A stretch of 8,417 bases of DNA, taken from the NCBI GenBank assembly GCA_016868515.1, contig VGGM01000048.1, positions 1-8,417 on the forward strand, given 5' to 3'. Source of the stretch: Bacteroidota bacterium (GTDB lineage Bacteria; Bacteroidota; Bacteroidia; Bacteroidales; VadinHA17). Below are positions 1 to 7,986 of the stretch, one piece after another (within the stretch, counting starts at the first letter, position 1; every line of letters begins with the position of its first letter). The notes beneath the pieces are model-generated. The model searched no databases. It saw only the letters and a program-made list of their open reading frames with translations, and was not told the origin of the DNA. A program made the translations under genes and the position numbers.

Positions 1-1
1 C

Positions 2-1744
2 AGTGCCGGCAGCAGGGTACTTGCCCTGATTGACGGGTTGCCTGCCATGTCGGCCGACGCCGGAAATATAAAGTGGCACGCGCTGCCACTCGAAAACATC
101 TCGCGGATAGAGGTAATCAAGGGAGCATCATCGGTTCTGTACGGATCGTCGGCACTGAACGGCATTGTTAATTTTATAACACGTGAACCCGACGAAAATC
201 CATATACAAGTGTTACAGCCTCGGCAGCCGTTTACGGCAATCCCTCAAGCAGGGAGTGGAAATGGTGGGATACACCCCGCACAACCTTCTCGGCCTCAAT
301 GACACACTCGGCAATATATGGAAGGAACTCAGTGGGGGTGGGCCTGAAGATACTCGATGACAACGGCTACAGGGCGCTTAACGAGGAGAGATACAGCAGG
401 GTGAACATCAGGTTGAAAAGGGCCTCATCGGTGAAATCAGGCCTGTACTATGGCGTTAACCTCATAACCACCGCAACATCGAAACGCGATTTCCTGCTAT
501 GGGAGGATGCCTCCACCGGTGCCCTGAAGCAGAATCCCGAAACAGCCATGCCATTCCGCGGTACAAGCATATCGGTGGATCCGTTTTTTGTTGCCGGTGG
601 CAATGGAAAGGGGGAACACAAGGCAGGCATGAGGCTTATGTCGAATCTGAACCGTATGCCGGAAGATGAGAACAACAACAGCGACTCACACTCAATATAC
701 TCGGAATACCAGTACAGCAGCGGCCGCAGGGGTCTTTTCGCAATTGTAGCCGGCACAACTCAGACACTAAGCATAATAAACTCGAGGTTCTATGGCGACC
801 ACAGCGGATTTAACGTGGCCGGCTATTCACAGTTCGAGGCATATCCGCTCGAATGGCTTAGAGGGGTGGCCGGTTTCAGGATTGAACAATATGTCCTCGA
901 CGGCGAAACCTCCAGGCCTGTGCCCATATTCCGGGCAGGGCTGAATGCCACACTGGGTCGTGCAACATACCTCAGGGCTTCGATAGGCCAGGGTTACCGA
1001 TACCCGTCGGTGGCCGAAAAACATGCCTACACAACAGTGGGGTCAATAAAAATACTCCCCAATCCTGAAATCAGGCCTGAGTCGGGCTGGAGTTCGGAAG
1101 CAGGTCTCAGGCAGGGCTTTTCGGTTTACAACATGAGCGGCCAGGCCGATCTTGCCCTCTTCTATTCACAGAACAGTAATATGATTGAGTATGTGTTCGG
1201 CTACTGGTATGACATAATGGCTGAAGAGTACACCTACGGCTTCAGGCCAACCAATATTGAGAACTCAAGGGTTTATGGTGCCGAAGCCGAGTTGCTGCTC
1301 AGCTTCACAAACGGAAAGGCAATTACAACTCTTACCGCCGGATATACCTTCATGTACCCGGTCGAATTCAACGGCGTAACCGGCCGGAATACCGGCAAGT
1401 ACCTGAAATTCAGGAGAAAGAACGCTGCGGAATTGGGCCTTTCAACCTCTTTTGGCCGGCTCGAGGCCGGATTCAACATGGCGGTGAAGTCGAAGATTCT
1501 CGACATCGACAATGTATTTGTTAACCCACTTTCCAGAGAGACGATACTTCCCGGCTTTTATGATTACTGGCTGGAGCACAATTCAGGCCACTTTGTTGCC
1601 GATGTTTTTGTTTCGTACCGCATGGGCCAACCCTGGCAGGTTTCGGCAGGCATCAAGAACCTTACCAACACCGAGTACATGGGCCGGCCCGGCGACATAA
1701 TGCCTCACCGGCAGTTCTCCCTTCAGGTAACCGGCAGGTTCTGA
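2..1744 (+). CDS. TonB-dependent outer-membrane receptor, 5'-truncated by the window edge
   Basis: This is the C-terminal 580 residues of a TonB-dependent receptor, a ligand-gated outer-membrane barrel that imports siderophores, vitamin B12 or other substrates using energy from TonB-ExbB-ExbD. The frame is open from base 2, and the first in-window start-like codon (TTG at 38) lies inside the plug domain, so the true start is upstream. The visible fragment opens with the end of the plug: VLALIDGLP, then LPLENISRIEVIKGASSVLY and GSSALNGIVNFIT, a classic plug signature. The rest is beta-barrel, including the family-like stretch GQGYRYPSVAEKHAY followed by NPEIRPESGW near the middle. The end, GIKNLTNTEYMGRP...FSLQVTGRF, carries the expected last strand and terminal Phe. 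Complete receptors usually have about 650-800 residues, so the signal peptide, TonB box and early plug are missing. The substrate cannot be named. The stop codon lies inside the 3' end of the convergent RND pump gene. Confidence 0.95.
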   Translation, partial: SAGSRVLALIDGLPAMSADAGNIKWHALPLENISRIEVIKGASSVLYGSSALNGIVNFITREPDENPYTSVTASAAVYGNPSSREWKWWDTPRTTFSASMTHSAIYGRNSVGVGLKILDDNGYRALNEERYSRVNIRLKRASSVKSGLYYGVNLITTATSKRDFLLWEDASTGALKQNPETAMPFRGTSISVDPFFVAGGNGKGEHKAGMRLMSNLNRMPEDENNNSDSHSIYSEYQYSSGRRGLFAIVAGTTQTLSIINSRFYGDHSGFNVAGYSQFEAYPLEWLRGVAGFRIEQYVLDGETSRPVPIFRAGLNATLGRATYLRASIGQGYRYPSVAEKHAYTTVGSIKILPNPEIRPESGWSSEAGLRQGFSVYNMSGQADLALFYSQNSNMIEYVFGYWYDIMAEEYTYGFRPTNIENSRVYGAEAELLLSFTNGKAITTLTAGYTFMYPVEFNGVTGRNTGKYLKFRRKNAAELGLSTSFGRLEAGFNMAVKSKILDIDNVFVNPLSRETILPGFYDYWLEHNSGHFVADVFVSYRMGQPWQVSAGIKNLTNTEYMGRPGDIMPHRQFSLQVTGRF

Positions 1745-4700
1745 ACCCTCTCACTGCTGACGGCCGACATAAGTGAATAGATTACCGGTACGACTATAAG
1801 GGTCAGGAATGTCGAAACCAGCAATCCCCCTATAATGGTCCATCCCAGCGGGGCCCAGAGTGTTCCTCCCCCAAGTGTGAGAGGCAGCAGTCCGACAATA
1901 GTGGTAAATGCAGTGAGAATGATGGGTATGAATCTGACTTCCCCGGCCATTTTCAGTGCTTCATCCGTGTCTGAACCGCCTGACCTCAGCCTGTTGGTAT
2001 AGTCGACAAGTATTATCGAGTTGTTAACCACAATGCCCACCAGGCTTATCAGTCCGATAAAGGCTGTAAAGGAAAACGTGTTTCCTGTAAGGAACAGGGC
2101 CCATATCATGCCTGTCACCGCGAAGGGTACTGCAATAAATATTATCAGTGGCTGTTTCCACGACCTGAACTGCAGTACCAGAACGGCAAGAATGGCGAGT
2201 ATGGCAATCAGCAGTGCATTTTCCATACCCCCAAAAGCCTCATCGCGTCCCTCAATTTCACCGGCAACATGGTAGGTGTATCCTGCCGGCATCTTCATCT
2301 CTTCAAGTTTTTCAACCACTGGTGCAACAATCTCATCGACAGTATACCCGGGAAGGTTAAAGGCTTTTAGCTGCACTGTACGATCCATCCCGTAGTGGTT
2401 TATCTCAAGAGGGTAATCTTTCAGCGTAATGTCGGCAAGGTGGAGCAGAGGTATCTGCCTGCCGGTTAGTGATGTGACGTAAACCGATCCGAATCTGTCA
2501 GCTCCCGTCGCCTTGTCATCTTTCTTCAGAACTATATCATACTCCTCTCCTGAGGGGTCACGGAACGCAGAAACGGCAACTCCAGCCACCGAGGCCCTTA
2601 TGGTTTTGTTTATCAGGTGTACCGGTACCCCGTACATATTAGCCTTGTCACGGTTTATATCGAAGCAGAGGGAGGTCCCGGTTCCTTCAGCGCTGTTGGT
2701 AATGTCGGTTGCTCCGGGATGTGCCCTCAGCACCTCTTCGGCCTCTGCCGCCATATCGCTGAGAATACTGAAGTCCTTACCCGAAATGTAAATGTGTAAA
2801 GGTGCGCTTACCGGTGGACCCTGTTCAAACTCCCTTACCGAGACCTTCACCCCCGGAATACTCTCAACGGCTTCGCGGGTTCGCTGTATTGTTCCGGCAA
2901 AACCCTCAGGGGTATACTCATCGAGCCGCACAAAAATCTGGGCAAGGCTCGGATTATAAGCCTCAGGGAAAATGTTGTAATAGATCTGCGGGTTACCGTG
3001 TCCGACATTCCCTGCTGTATACCGCACACCCGGTATGGTGTCGAGTATGGCCTCCACAACCCGGCTTATACTGTCAGTTTTTGTAATAGCTGTCCCCTGT
3101 GGCATCTTCACGGTGACCAGGAAATTTGGCTGCTCGGCCTTGGGGAAGAAGCTTATTCCTATCCGGGGAACCAGGGCCAGCGTGCCGAGGAAAGCGGCCG
3201 ATGCCAGAGCAACAGTTACCCATCTGTGCGACAGCGCGAATGCCAGAGTGTTCCTGTATGGGTTCTCAATCAGCCAGTTAAGCATCCTTCTGAGCAAAGT
3301 TCCCCTGGCAGGCTTTTCAGGGTTCACAGGCCTGAATAGTATGCCGGTAATCACCGGAGTAAGGGTAAGCGCCGCCAGCAGTGATACTGCAAGGGTAGCC
3401 ATAATGGTTACCGGAAGGGATTTGATAAACTCACCGGCCTTCCCGGGCATCATGGCTATAGGTATAAACGCCAGCAAAGTTGTGATTGTGGCTGTAACTA
3501 TCGGCCACCCTATCTCGGTTGCGGCTCTGACGGAAGCCTCGCGCGGTGGCACTCCCTTTCCGATGTGGCGGGTTATATTCTCAACCATCACAATGGAGTT
3601 GTCTACAAGCATTCCAAGGGCAATTACCAGCCCGGCTATCGATATCTGCTGCAACCCGAACCCTGCAAAGTCGATTATACCAATACCGGCAATAACTGAT
3701 AATGGAATAGCCAGGATAACAACCAGCGAACTCCTGGCCCCTATGGTCAGGAAGATAATAATACCTACCAGCAGGATACCCTGAAGGAGGTTCCCCATAA
3801 ACCTGTTTATTTTAGCGTCAACCCCTTCTGTCTGGTCAAAGACATACTCCAACGAAAGATTATCAGGAAGTTCTGCCACAATCTCATCCAGGCTGGTGAG
3901 AAGCTGCCCGGTTACCACAAAAACGTTCCTGCCCGTCTTCTGGGTAACGGTTATGAAGGCGGCCTTAGCTCCATCGTAGCGGGCTATGTAGTCATGGTCA
4001 GTACGGGTCAGCGATACTTCGGCAATATCACCGATTCTTATCTGGTTACCGGCCCATGTTGAGACCACGGTGCTTTCTATCTCCTCAAGCGATTCGTACC
4101 TCCCTGTACCTTTGACGTTAAATCCTGTTCCCGATATTTCAACCGTACCGGCAGGTATGGTCAGATTGTTGCTTATTATTGCTTTTTCGATCTGTTCAAG
4201 CGAAATATTCATGGCAGCCATCCTTGCAAAATCGAGATTTACCACTACCTCCTGTTCCGGAATACCGAATATCTTCACCTTCTTAACCCCGTCGCTCTTC
4301 TCAGCAGCTTTCTTCAGCAGCCGGGCATAGTATTCAAGCTCATCCTGGTCGCCCGATGATGTTACAAGAGCCAACTGCAGTGTGACTATGTCAGTGGTAG
4401 TCCACTTCCATGTTTCCAGTGACAGAAGCTCGTCAGGCAGTTCATCGCGTATGGAGTTGACCTTCTGTACAACCTCGTCATATTTCTTATCGGCATCGGT
4501 GTCAAAGTCAAATTCAATTGCCGTAAGCGAATAACCTTCCGTTATTCGGGTGCTTACCCTTTTAATGTAGTCAAGCTCATTCACTGCCCTCTCAACGGGG
4601 TCTGACACAAGCGTCTCGATATCAGCCGGCCCGGCCCCGGGCAGTACGGCAATCACCAGCGTCCCCGGGATAACAATCTCAGGATTTTCAGTGCGTGGCA

Positions 4701-4794
4701 TCGTCAGGTATGAGTTCACGCCGAACCACGCCAGAAGAATGAATACGATTAATGTAAACTGAGGCAGTTCCGTTGCAAGTTTCGGTAGTCTCAT
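1723..4794 (-). CDS. RND-family efflux pump, inner-membrane permease subunit (AcrB/HAE1-like)
   Basis: A full-length 1023-residue RND permease, the usual size for the family. It should export substrates from the periplasm or inner membrane through the adaptor and TolC-like channel encoded just upstream, driven by proton influx. The N-terminal membrane helix is at about 13-30. The first large periplasmic loop follows (about 31-335), then helices TM2-TM6 (about 336-490), TM7 near 525-542, a second periplasmic loop (about 545-855) and helices TM8-TM12 (about 858-1008). TM4 has GMLVDNSIVMVEN, with Asp398 at the AcrB Asp407 position but Asn399 at Asp408. TM10 has GIVVNNSIILVDY, with Asn924 where AcrB has Lys940. 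Such a relay is known in other RND branches, so the pump is probably functional. I see no CusA-like methionine cluster to suggest metal export. The ATG lies 3 bases after the adaptor stop (TAA-GCA-ATG), which indicates co-translation. The substrate is unknown. The last 22 bases overlap the receptor gene on the other strand. Confidence 0.96.
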   Translation of the reverse strand: MRLPKLATELPQFTLIVFILLAWFGVNSYLTMPRTENPEIVIPGTLVIAVLPGAGPADIETLVSDPVERAVNELDYIKRVSTRITEGYSLTAIEFDFDTDADKKYDEVVQKVNSIRDELPDELLSLETWKWTTTDIVTLQLALVTSSGDQDELEYYARLLKKAAEKSDGVKKVKIFGIPEQEVVVNLDFARMAAMNISLEQIEKAIISNNLTIPAGTVEISGTGFNVKGTGRYESLEEIESTVVSTWAGNQIRIGDIAEVSLTRTDHDYIARYDGAKAAFITVTQKTGRNVFVVTGQLLTSLDEIVAELPDNLSLEYVFDQTEGVDAKINRFMGNLLQGILLVGIIIFLTIGARSSLVVILAIPLSVIAGIGIIDFAGFGLQQISIAGLVIALGMLVDNSIVMVENITRHIGKGVPPREASVRAATEIGWPIVTATITTLLAFIPIAMMPGKAGEFIKSLPVTIMATLAVSLLAALTLTPVITGILFRPVNPEKPARGTLLRRMLNWLIENPYRNTLAFALSHRWVTVALASAAFLGTLALVPRIGISFFPKAEQPNFLVTVKMPQGTAITKTDSISRVVEAILDTIPGVRYTAGNVGHGNPQIYYNIFPEAYNPSLAQIFVRLDEYTPEGFAGTIQRTREAVESIPGVKVSVREFEQGPPVSAPLHIYISGKDFSILSDMAAEAEEVLRAHPGATDITNSAEGTGTSLCFDINRDKANMYGVPVHLINKTIRASVAGVAVSAFRDPSGEEYDIVLKKDDKATGADRFGSVYVTSLTGRQIPLLHLADITLKDYPLEINHYGMDRTVQLKAFNLPGYTVDEIVAPVVEKLEEMKMPAGYTYHVAGEIEGRDEAFGGMENALLIAILAILAVLVLQFRSWKQPLIIFIAVPFAVTGMIWALFLTGNTFSFTAFIGLISLVGIVVNNSIILVDYTNRLRSGGSDTDEALKMAGEVRFIPIILTAFTTIVGLLPLTLGGGTLWAPLGWTIIGGLLVSTFLTLIVVPVIYSLMSAVSSERVQNLPVT

Positions 4795-4797
4795 TGC

Positions 4798-5844
4798 TTA
4801 TTGGTTTACAATTTGAATACTGCACCCGGGCGTCAGGTACTTCATCCCCTCAGTGATATAAATATCGCCTTCAGCCAGACCCTCCCTTACAACTATCCTG
4901 TCGCCGGTTATCTCGCCGGTGATTATCCTGGTTTTCCTCCATGAACCACCGGTTACCAGGCAGATATATGCGGCATCGTTACCTGTGTCGGTAAGGACAG
5001 TAAGTGGCACGGTGATGAGCTTTCCCGGCGATGCCGGAACCATTGAGACTTTTCCTGTCATCCCCGTCCTGAATCTCTCATCGGCGTCTGCTATGGCGGT
5101 TTTGACAGTAAAGGTGCCGGTGTAGGGATCGGCAAAGGTTCCTGTTTCGACCACCACACCACTGAATAGTATTCCGGGGAAAGCATCAAGGGTTACCAGG
5201 GCACTGTCGCCAACCGCTACCCTTACAATATTCTTGTCAGATAATCCTGAAGAGATCACCCACTCACCACCTGTCGGGGCGAACAGAACTACGGGGTGAC
5301 CTGAACCGGTAATTTCCCCTCTCTCGGCCAGCTTCCTGAGTACCTTGCCATCGGCTGGCGCCGTTATCACTGACTTGTCGCGGTTGAATACCGATGCATT
5401 CAGCATCGATTGCGCCATATCGTGTGCTGTCTGGGCGTTCTGCAGCATCTCAAGGGTTGCAACCGAGTCGGCATACAGGTTCTTCGCCCTTGCAAGGTCC
5501 CTCTCCGTTTTTTCAAGAGCAAGCCGGTACTGGTTAACCATGCTGTTGACCTCGGAAAGATCGAGGCTCCCTATCAGATCCCCTTTTTTCATCGTCTGGC
5601 CCTCTCTAACCGGTAAGCTCCCTATCAGACCGCCTGTTTTAAAGGAGAGCTTTACTTCTGTCTCGGTTGAGAGGAGGCCGGAAGCAGTGACCGGAATAGT
5701 TACTGAGGTCAGCTTTACCGTGTCTGTTAATACTTTCACAGCTGAGTTTGCAGTCTCTCCAACCGTTTCCTGGCGGTTTTTGCATGAACCGCCGGCAGCA
5801 ATAATGATTACTGCGATAATTATCAGTGTTGTGTTTTTTCTCAT
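4798..5844 (-). CDS. RND efflux periplasmic adaptor (membrane fusion protein, HlyD/AcrA-like lipoprotein)
   Basis: This adaptor links the RND permease to the outer-membrane channel. The N-terminus has a basic MRKN, a hydrophobic stretch of about 13 residues, then AAGGSCKN. Cys21 is a likely lipidation site, although the lipobox is imperfect because Gly replaces the usual Leu/Val at -3. Domains in order: first half of the lipoyl domain (about 65-97, with GGLIGSLPVREGQTMKKGD), a short alpha-helical hairpin (about 98-155), second lipoyl half (about 157-190, ITAPADGKVLRKLAERGE), a beta-barrel domain (about 195-270) and a membrane-proximal domain to the end. At 348 residues it is normal in length for the family. 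I chose the ATG at 5844. The GTG directly before it (5847) would add one residue and also stays clear of the upstream stop. No clear Shine-Dalgarno sequence is visible. The gene starts 8 bases after the TolC-like stop and ends 3 bases before the permease start. Confidence 0.94.
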   Translation of the reverse strand: MRKNTTLIIIAVIIIAAGGSCKNRQETVGETANSAVKVLTDTVKLTSVTIPVTASGLLSTETEVKLSFKTGGLIGSLPVREGQTMKKGDLIGSLDLSEVNSMVNQYRLALEKTERDLARAKNLYADSVATLEMLQNAQTAHDMAQSMLNASVFNRDKSVITAPADGKVLRKLAERGEITGSGHPVVLFAPTGGEWVISSGLSDKNIVRVAVGDSALVTLDAFPGILFSGVVVETGTFADPYTGTFTVKTAIADADERFRTGMTGKVSMVPASPGKLITVPLTVLTDTGNDAAYICLVTGGSWRKTRIITGEITGDRIVVREGLAEGDIYITEGMKYLTPGCSIQIVNQ

Positions 5845-5852
5845 CACCGGAA

Positions 5853-7253
5853 TTATTTAATGGTAGTATTTCCTGTTGCCAGGTTGTAAGCTGCCTTTTT
5901 CTTCATGAACAGGTACTGCCTGTCTAGCAGTTGCTGCTTCGCTTTTATCATCATAGTCTGTGCTTCCAGCATACCTGCGTAAGAAACCTCCCCTTCCCTG
6001 AATCGGGCGCGGGCCATCCCGAATGAGACAATGGCCGGTTCGAGAGCCCTGGTTGCTGCTTCGGCAGCCTCAAATGCGGTATTCAGATCATAATATGCTG
6101 TGGTTACCTGGAGCTCAATCTGACTCTCCAGCTCCTCCCTGTTGAGTTCGAGCATCTCCCTGTCGATCTTTGCCTGCCGGGTTTTGCTCCTGGCTGTATT
6201 GCCTGCTGAGATGTTCCACCTGAGTACCACTGAAGCCAGCAGGAAATCGTCATCCTTACCGAAACTGTACTTCTCTCCCTGGAAACCATAATCGACTGCC
6301 CCCGCAACCACCGGAAGCGCGTCGGTGCGGGTAAGGCTTATGAAATGCCTGTTGGCCTCCAGCCATTTATCGATAAGGGCAGTTTCGGGCCTCCTCGATG
6401 GTGCGAGGCTGATGCTCTCGGCCAGTGTTTCTCCGCCCGGCACCGTAACTATGGATGTGTCACGGATAATCGGCTCCCGCAAATCCCTTTTAAGCAGATA
6501 GTTGAACATGGCCTGTGAACTGTTGATGGCCCCGGTGGTTTCCGACTTTGTAACTCCTGCCCCGGCGAGGTCGGCTTCCGCCCTGAGGACGATGTCGGAG
6601 GTGATCATATTGTTGACGTATAGACTGTTGCAAACCCTCAGGTTTTCAGTAGCCAGTACAATCACCTCATCGGCCAGACGGTCGAATGCATGGCTGCGGA
6701 GGTAGTCGTAATAGGCATCGGTGATTTGTTTTACGAGGTTCCGGCCTGTTATTTCAATACCCGTAAGCCCGATCTCTGTCTCAACCTGTTTTATGCGGTA
6801 GTTGTAGTATATAGCCGGATTGAAGAGCGGTTGTATGAGGCTGAATTTTGTTTCGTGCTCGGTAGGCCTGTAGAATTTAAATATGATATTGTCGGCCGAA
6901 GGGTAGGCCGGGAGGGAGGGGTACATCGGATTAATAGCTGCCATGGCCGTATTCAGGGCTGTGATGTTCTGAAACAGCGGGTTCAGCATGTCGCCGGCCG
7001 GGAATTCGAAGGTTCTCCCTCCGCGTGCTATGGTGTACCGGGCGTGGAAACTCAGTCCGGGCAGGAAATACCCTCTGGCCTCCTGCATGACGGCAAGGTC
7101 CTTCTGGTACGAGAGATTAGACTTCTGAATGGCAATATTGTTTTCAAGCCCGATGCGGATATATTCATCAAGTATACCGTCCTGGGCGGTTGATGATATT
7201 GCCGGCTGACCCGCAATGACCAGCATCATTATCAGTTTTATTTGTGCCCTCAT
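5853..7253 (-). CDS. TolC-like outer-membrane efflux protein (outer membrane factor)
   Basis: The outer-membrane channel of the tripartite pump, which forms a trimeric beta-barrel and periplasmic alpha-helical tunnel in this family. The 466 residues match the usual family length. The N-terminus is a Sec signal peptide (MRAQIKLIMMLVIAG, with probable cleavage after SSTA at about residue 23). There is no lipobox cysteine, so it is probably not a lipoprotein. Two outer-membrane efflux repeats are visible as long amphipathic helices: one around 150-255 (for example ITDAYYDYLRSHAFDRLADE), the second around 355-460, which includes EVSYAGMLEAQTMMIKAKQQ, a typical second-repeat pattern. The start ATG overlaps the regulator's stop as ATGA, which points to translational coupling. 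An AAAGGA sequence about 9 bases before the ATG may serve as a ribosome binding site. Order in the operon: after the regulator, before the adaptor. Confidence 0.94.
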   Translation of the reverse strand: MRAQIKLIMMLVIAGQPAISSTAQDGILDEYIRIGLENNIAIQKSNLSYQKDLAVMQEARGYFLPGLSFHARYTIARGGRTFEFPAGDMLNPLFQNITALNTAMAAINPMYPSLPAYPSADNIIFKFYRPTEHETKFSLIQPLFNPAIYYNYRIKQVETEIGLTGIEITGRNLVKQITDAYYDYLRSHAFDRLADEVIVLATENLRVCNSLYVNNMITSDIVLRAEADLAGAGVTKSETTGAINSSQAMFNYLLKRDLREPIIRDTSIVTVPGGETLAESISLAPSRRPETALIDKWLEANRHFISLTRTDALPVVAGAVDYGFQGEKYSFGKDDDFLLASVVLRWNISAGNTARSKTRQAKIDREMLELNREELESQIELQVTTAYYDLNTAFEAAEAATRALEPAIVSFGMARARFREGEVSYAGMLEAQTMMIKAKQQLLDRQYLFMKKKAAYNLATGNTTIK

Positions 7254-7894
7254 ACGCCCGAATCCTTTCTTATTCCATTTATTATCATCATCATATTGGT
7301 TTCGATAAGTTTTTCATGGTTAAGGCCGAAAGCAGCCACCATTTCGGGGTTCAGCGAAATCAGCTGCATAAAGCTGTAGAACTGTATCCACACTCCATGA
7401 GTCAGGAGGTTAAGGTCTACGTCACTCCTGAAAAGGCCGCTTGCCCGGCCCCGTTTAAGCTCTTCCATGATAAGCAGATATGGGGACTCCTTTTCAAAAA
7501 CCTCCTTTACCTCATTGCCTGTAAGTCCTGAGGGAATTGAGAAGCCCATTCCGACGGTAAGGAATATTCTGAAGTAGTTGTTATGTCTCAGGGCAAACTT
7601 CATGAATGATTCAGCCATTTTCCGGAGATTTATTAGAGGCTCGTTTCCGGGGGAGACTGAGCTTAACATCATGCCTGTCAATATCTTCATCCCTCTGACT
7701 GCGCAGTACCACAGAATAGCCTCTTTTGAGGGGAAATAGTTGTAGAGGGTGCCCTTCCCAAGTTCGGCTTCTCTGGCAATTTCATCGATGGTTGATGTGA
7801 TGACTCCTTTGGTGGAAAAGATTTTTTCGGCAGCATCGAGTATCGCTTCTCTTCGGCTGCTACGTTCCCGCGATTTTCTTTCATTAACACCCAT
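7250..7894 (-). CDS. TetR/AcrR-family transcriptional regulator, probable local repressor of the efflux operon
   Basis: A 214-residue TetR-family regulator. The N-terminal DNA-binding domain spans about residues 13-60: REAILDAAEKIFSTKG is helix 1 and its turn, and IDEIAREAELGKGTLYNYFP is the helix-turn-helix with the near-invariant GTLYNYF ending. The remainder is a variable helical ligand-binding and dimerisation domain. I chose the ATG at 7894. The frame stays open upstream to a TTG at 7939, but that would add 15 residues with no family resemblance (NNFVTDGHFTNVVH) and would place the start upstream of the predicted promoter -7 box. As first gene of the operon, overlapping the TolC-like gene by 4 bases, it probably represses its own transcript and is released by a pump substrate. 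This role is inferred from family behaviour and position. The ligand is unknown. Confidence 0.93.
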   Translation of the reverse strand: MGVNERKSRERSSRREAILDAAEKIFSTKGVITSTIDEIAREAELGKGTLYNYFPSKEAILWYCAVRGMKILTGMMLSSVSPGNEPLINLRKMAESFMKFALRHNNYFRIFLTVGMGFSIPSGLTGNEVKEVFEKESPYLLIMEELKRGRASGLFRSDVDLNLLTHGVWIQFYSFMQLISLNPEMVAAFGLNHEKLIETNMMMIINGIRKDSGV

Positions 7895-7926
7895 ATGAAC
7901 TACATTCGTAAAATGACCATCAGTCA

Positions 7927-7934
7927 CAAAGTTA
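7927..7934 (-). promoter_or_regulatory. Putative Bacteroidota-type promoter -7 element for the efflux operon
   Basis: The minus strand reads TAACTTTG, an exact match to the Bacteroidota -7 consensus TAnnTTTG. It would put the transcription start near 7921 and leave a leader of roughly 27 bases before the regulator ATG at 7894. I do not see a convincing TTG/TTTG -33 element at the usual distance, because that region is taken up by the adjoining inverted repeat. The call therefore rests on one 8-base match plus position. Confidence 0.5.
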
Positions 7935-7981
7935 TTCAAAAAATACAGGAAATCTTGTCCCGACCTCCTGTTTTTTTTGAA
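7935..7981 (-). terminator. Long inverted repeat, probable (bidirectional) intrinsic terminator; possible operator
   Basis: Two 16-base arms (7935-7950 and 7966-7981) pair with only one mismatch around a 15-base loop. On the minus strand the core stem ACAGGA...TCCTGT is followed by A and six T, starting about 6 bases after the stop of the outer-membrane gene at 7987. This fits a terminator for that gene. On the plus strand the stem is followed by eight T, so it could also work in the other direction. The stem's GC part is short, so its strength is uncertain. Its symmetry and position directly upstream of the regulator's promoter -7 match also make it a candidate regulator binding site. Confidence 0.65.
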
Positions 7982-7986
7982 TGAAA

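Noticed and set aside
1681..1713. Small symmetric sequences (GGGCCGGCCC at 1681-1690; TGCC/GGCA hairpin at 1701-1713) as terminator of the pump operon
   Set aside because: The first is a short palindrome with no loop and the second has only a 4-base stem. Neither has a T-run, and both lie in receptor coding sequence.
3035..3784. 249-codon open frame on the plus strand inside the RND gene
   Set aside because: It lies wholly antisense to a clearly conserved permease sequence, its translation resembles no protein family, and it has no start context. Long antisense frames are common in genes of this composition.
5345..5860. 171-codon plus-strand open frame opposite the adaptor gene
   Set aside because: It mirrors the adaptor coding sequence, its product has no recognisable domain, and the minus-strand gene is well supported.
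6690..7193. 167-codon plus-strand open frame opposite the TolC-like gene
   Set aside because: It is antisense to a well-supported outer-membrane factor and has no family resemblance or operon context.
7895..7939. Longer regulator reading from the TTG at 7939
   Set aside because: It needs a rare start codon, adds residues with no TetR-family similarity, and begins upstream of the predicted -7 promoter element. The ATG at 7894 gives a normal N-terminus.
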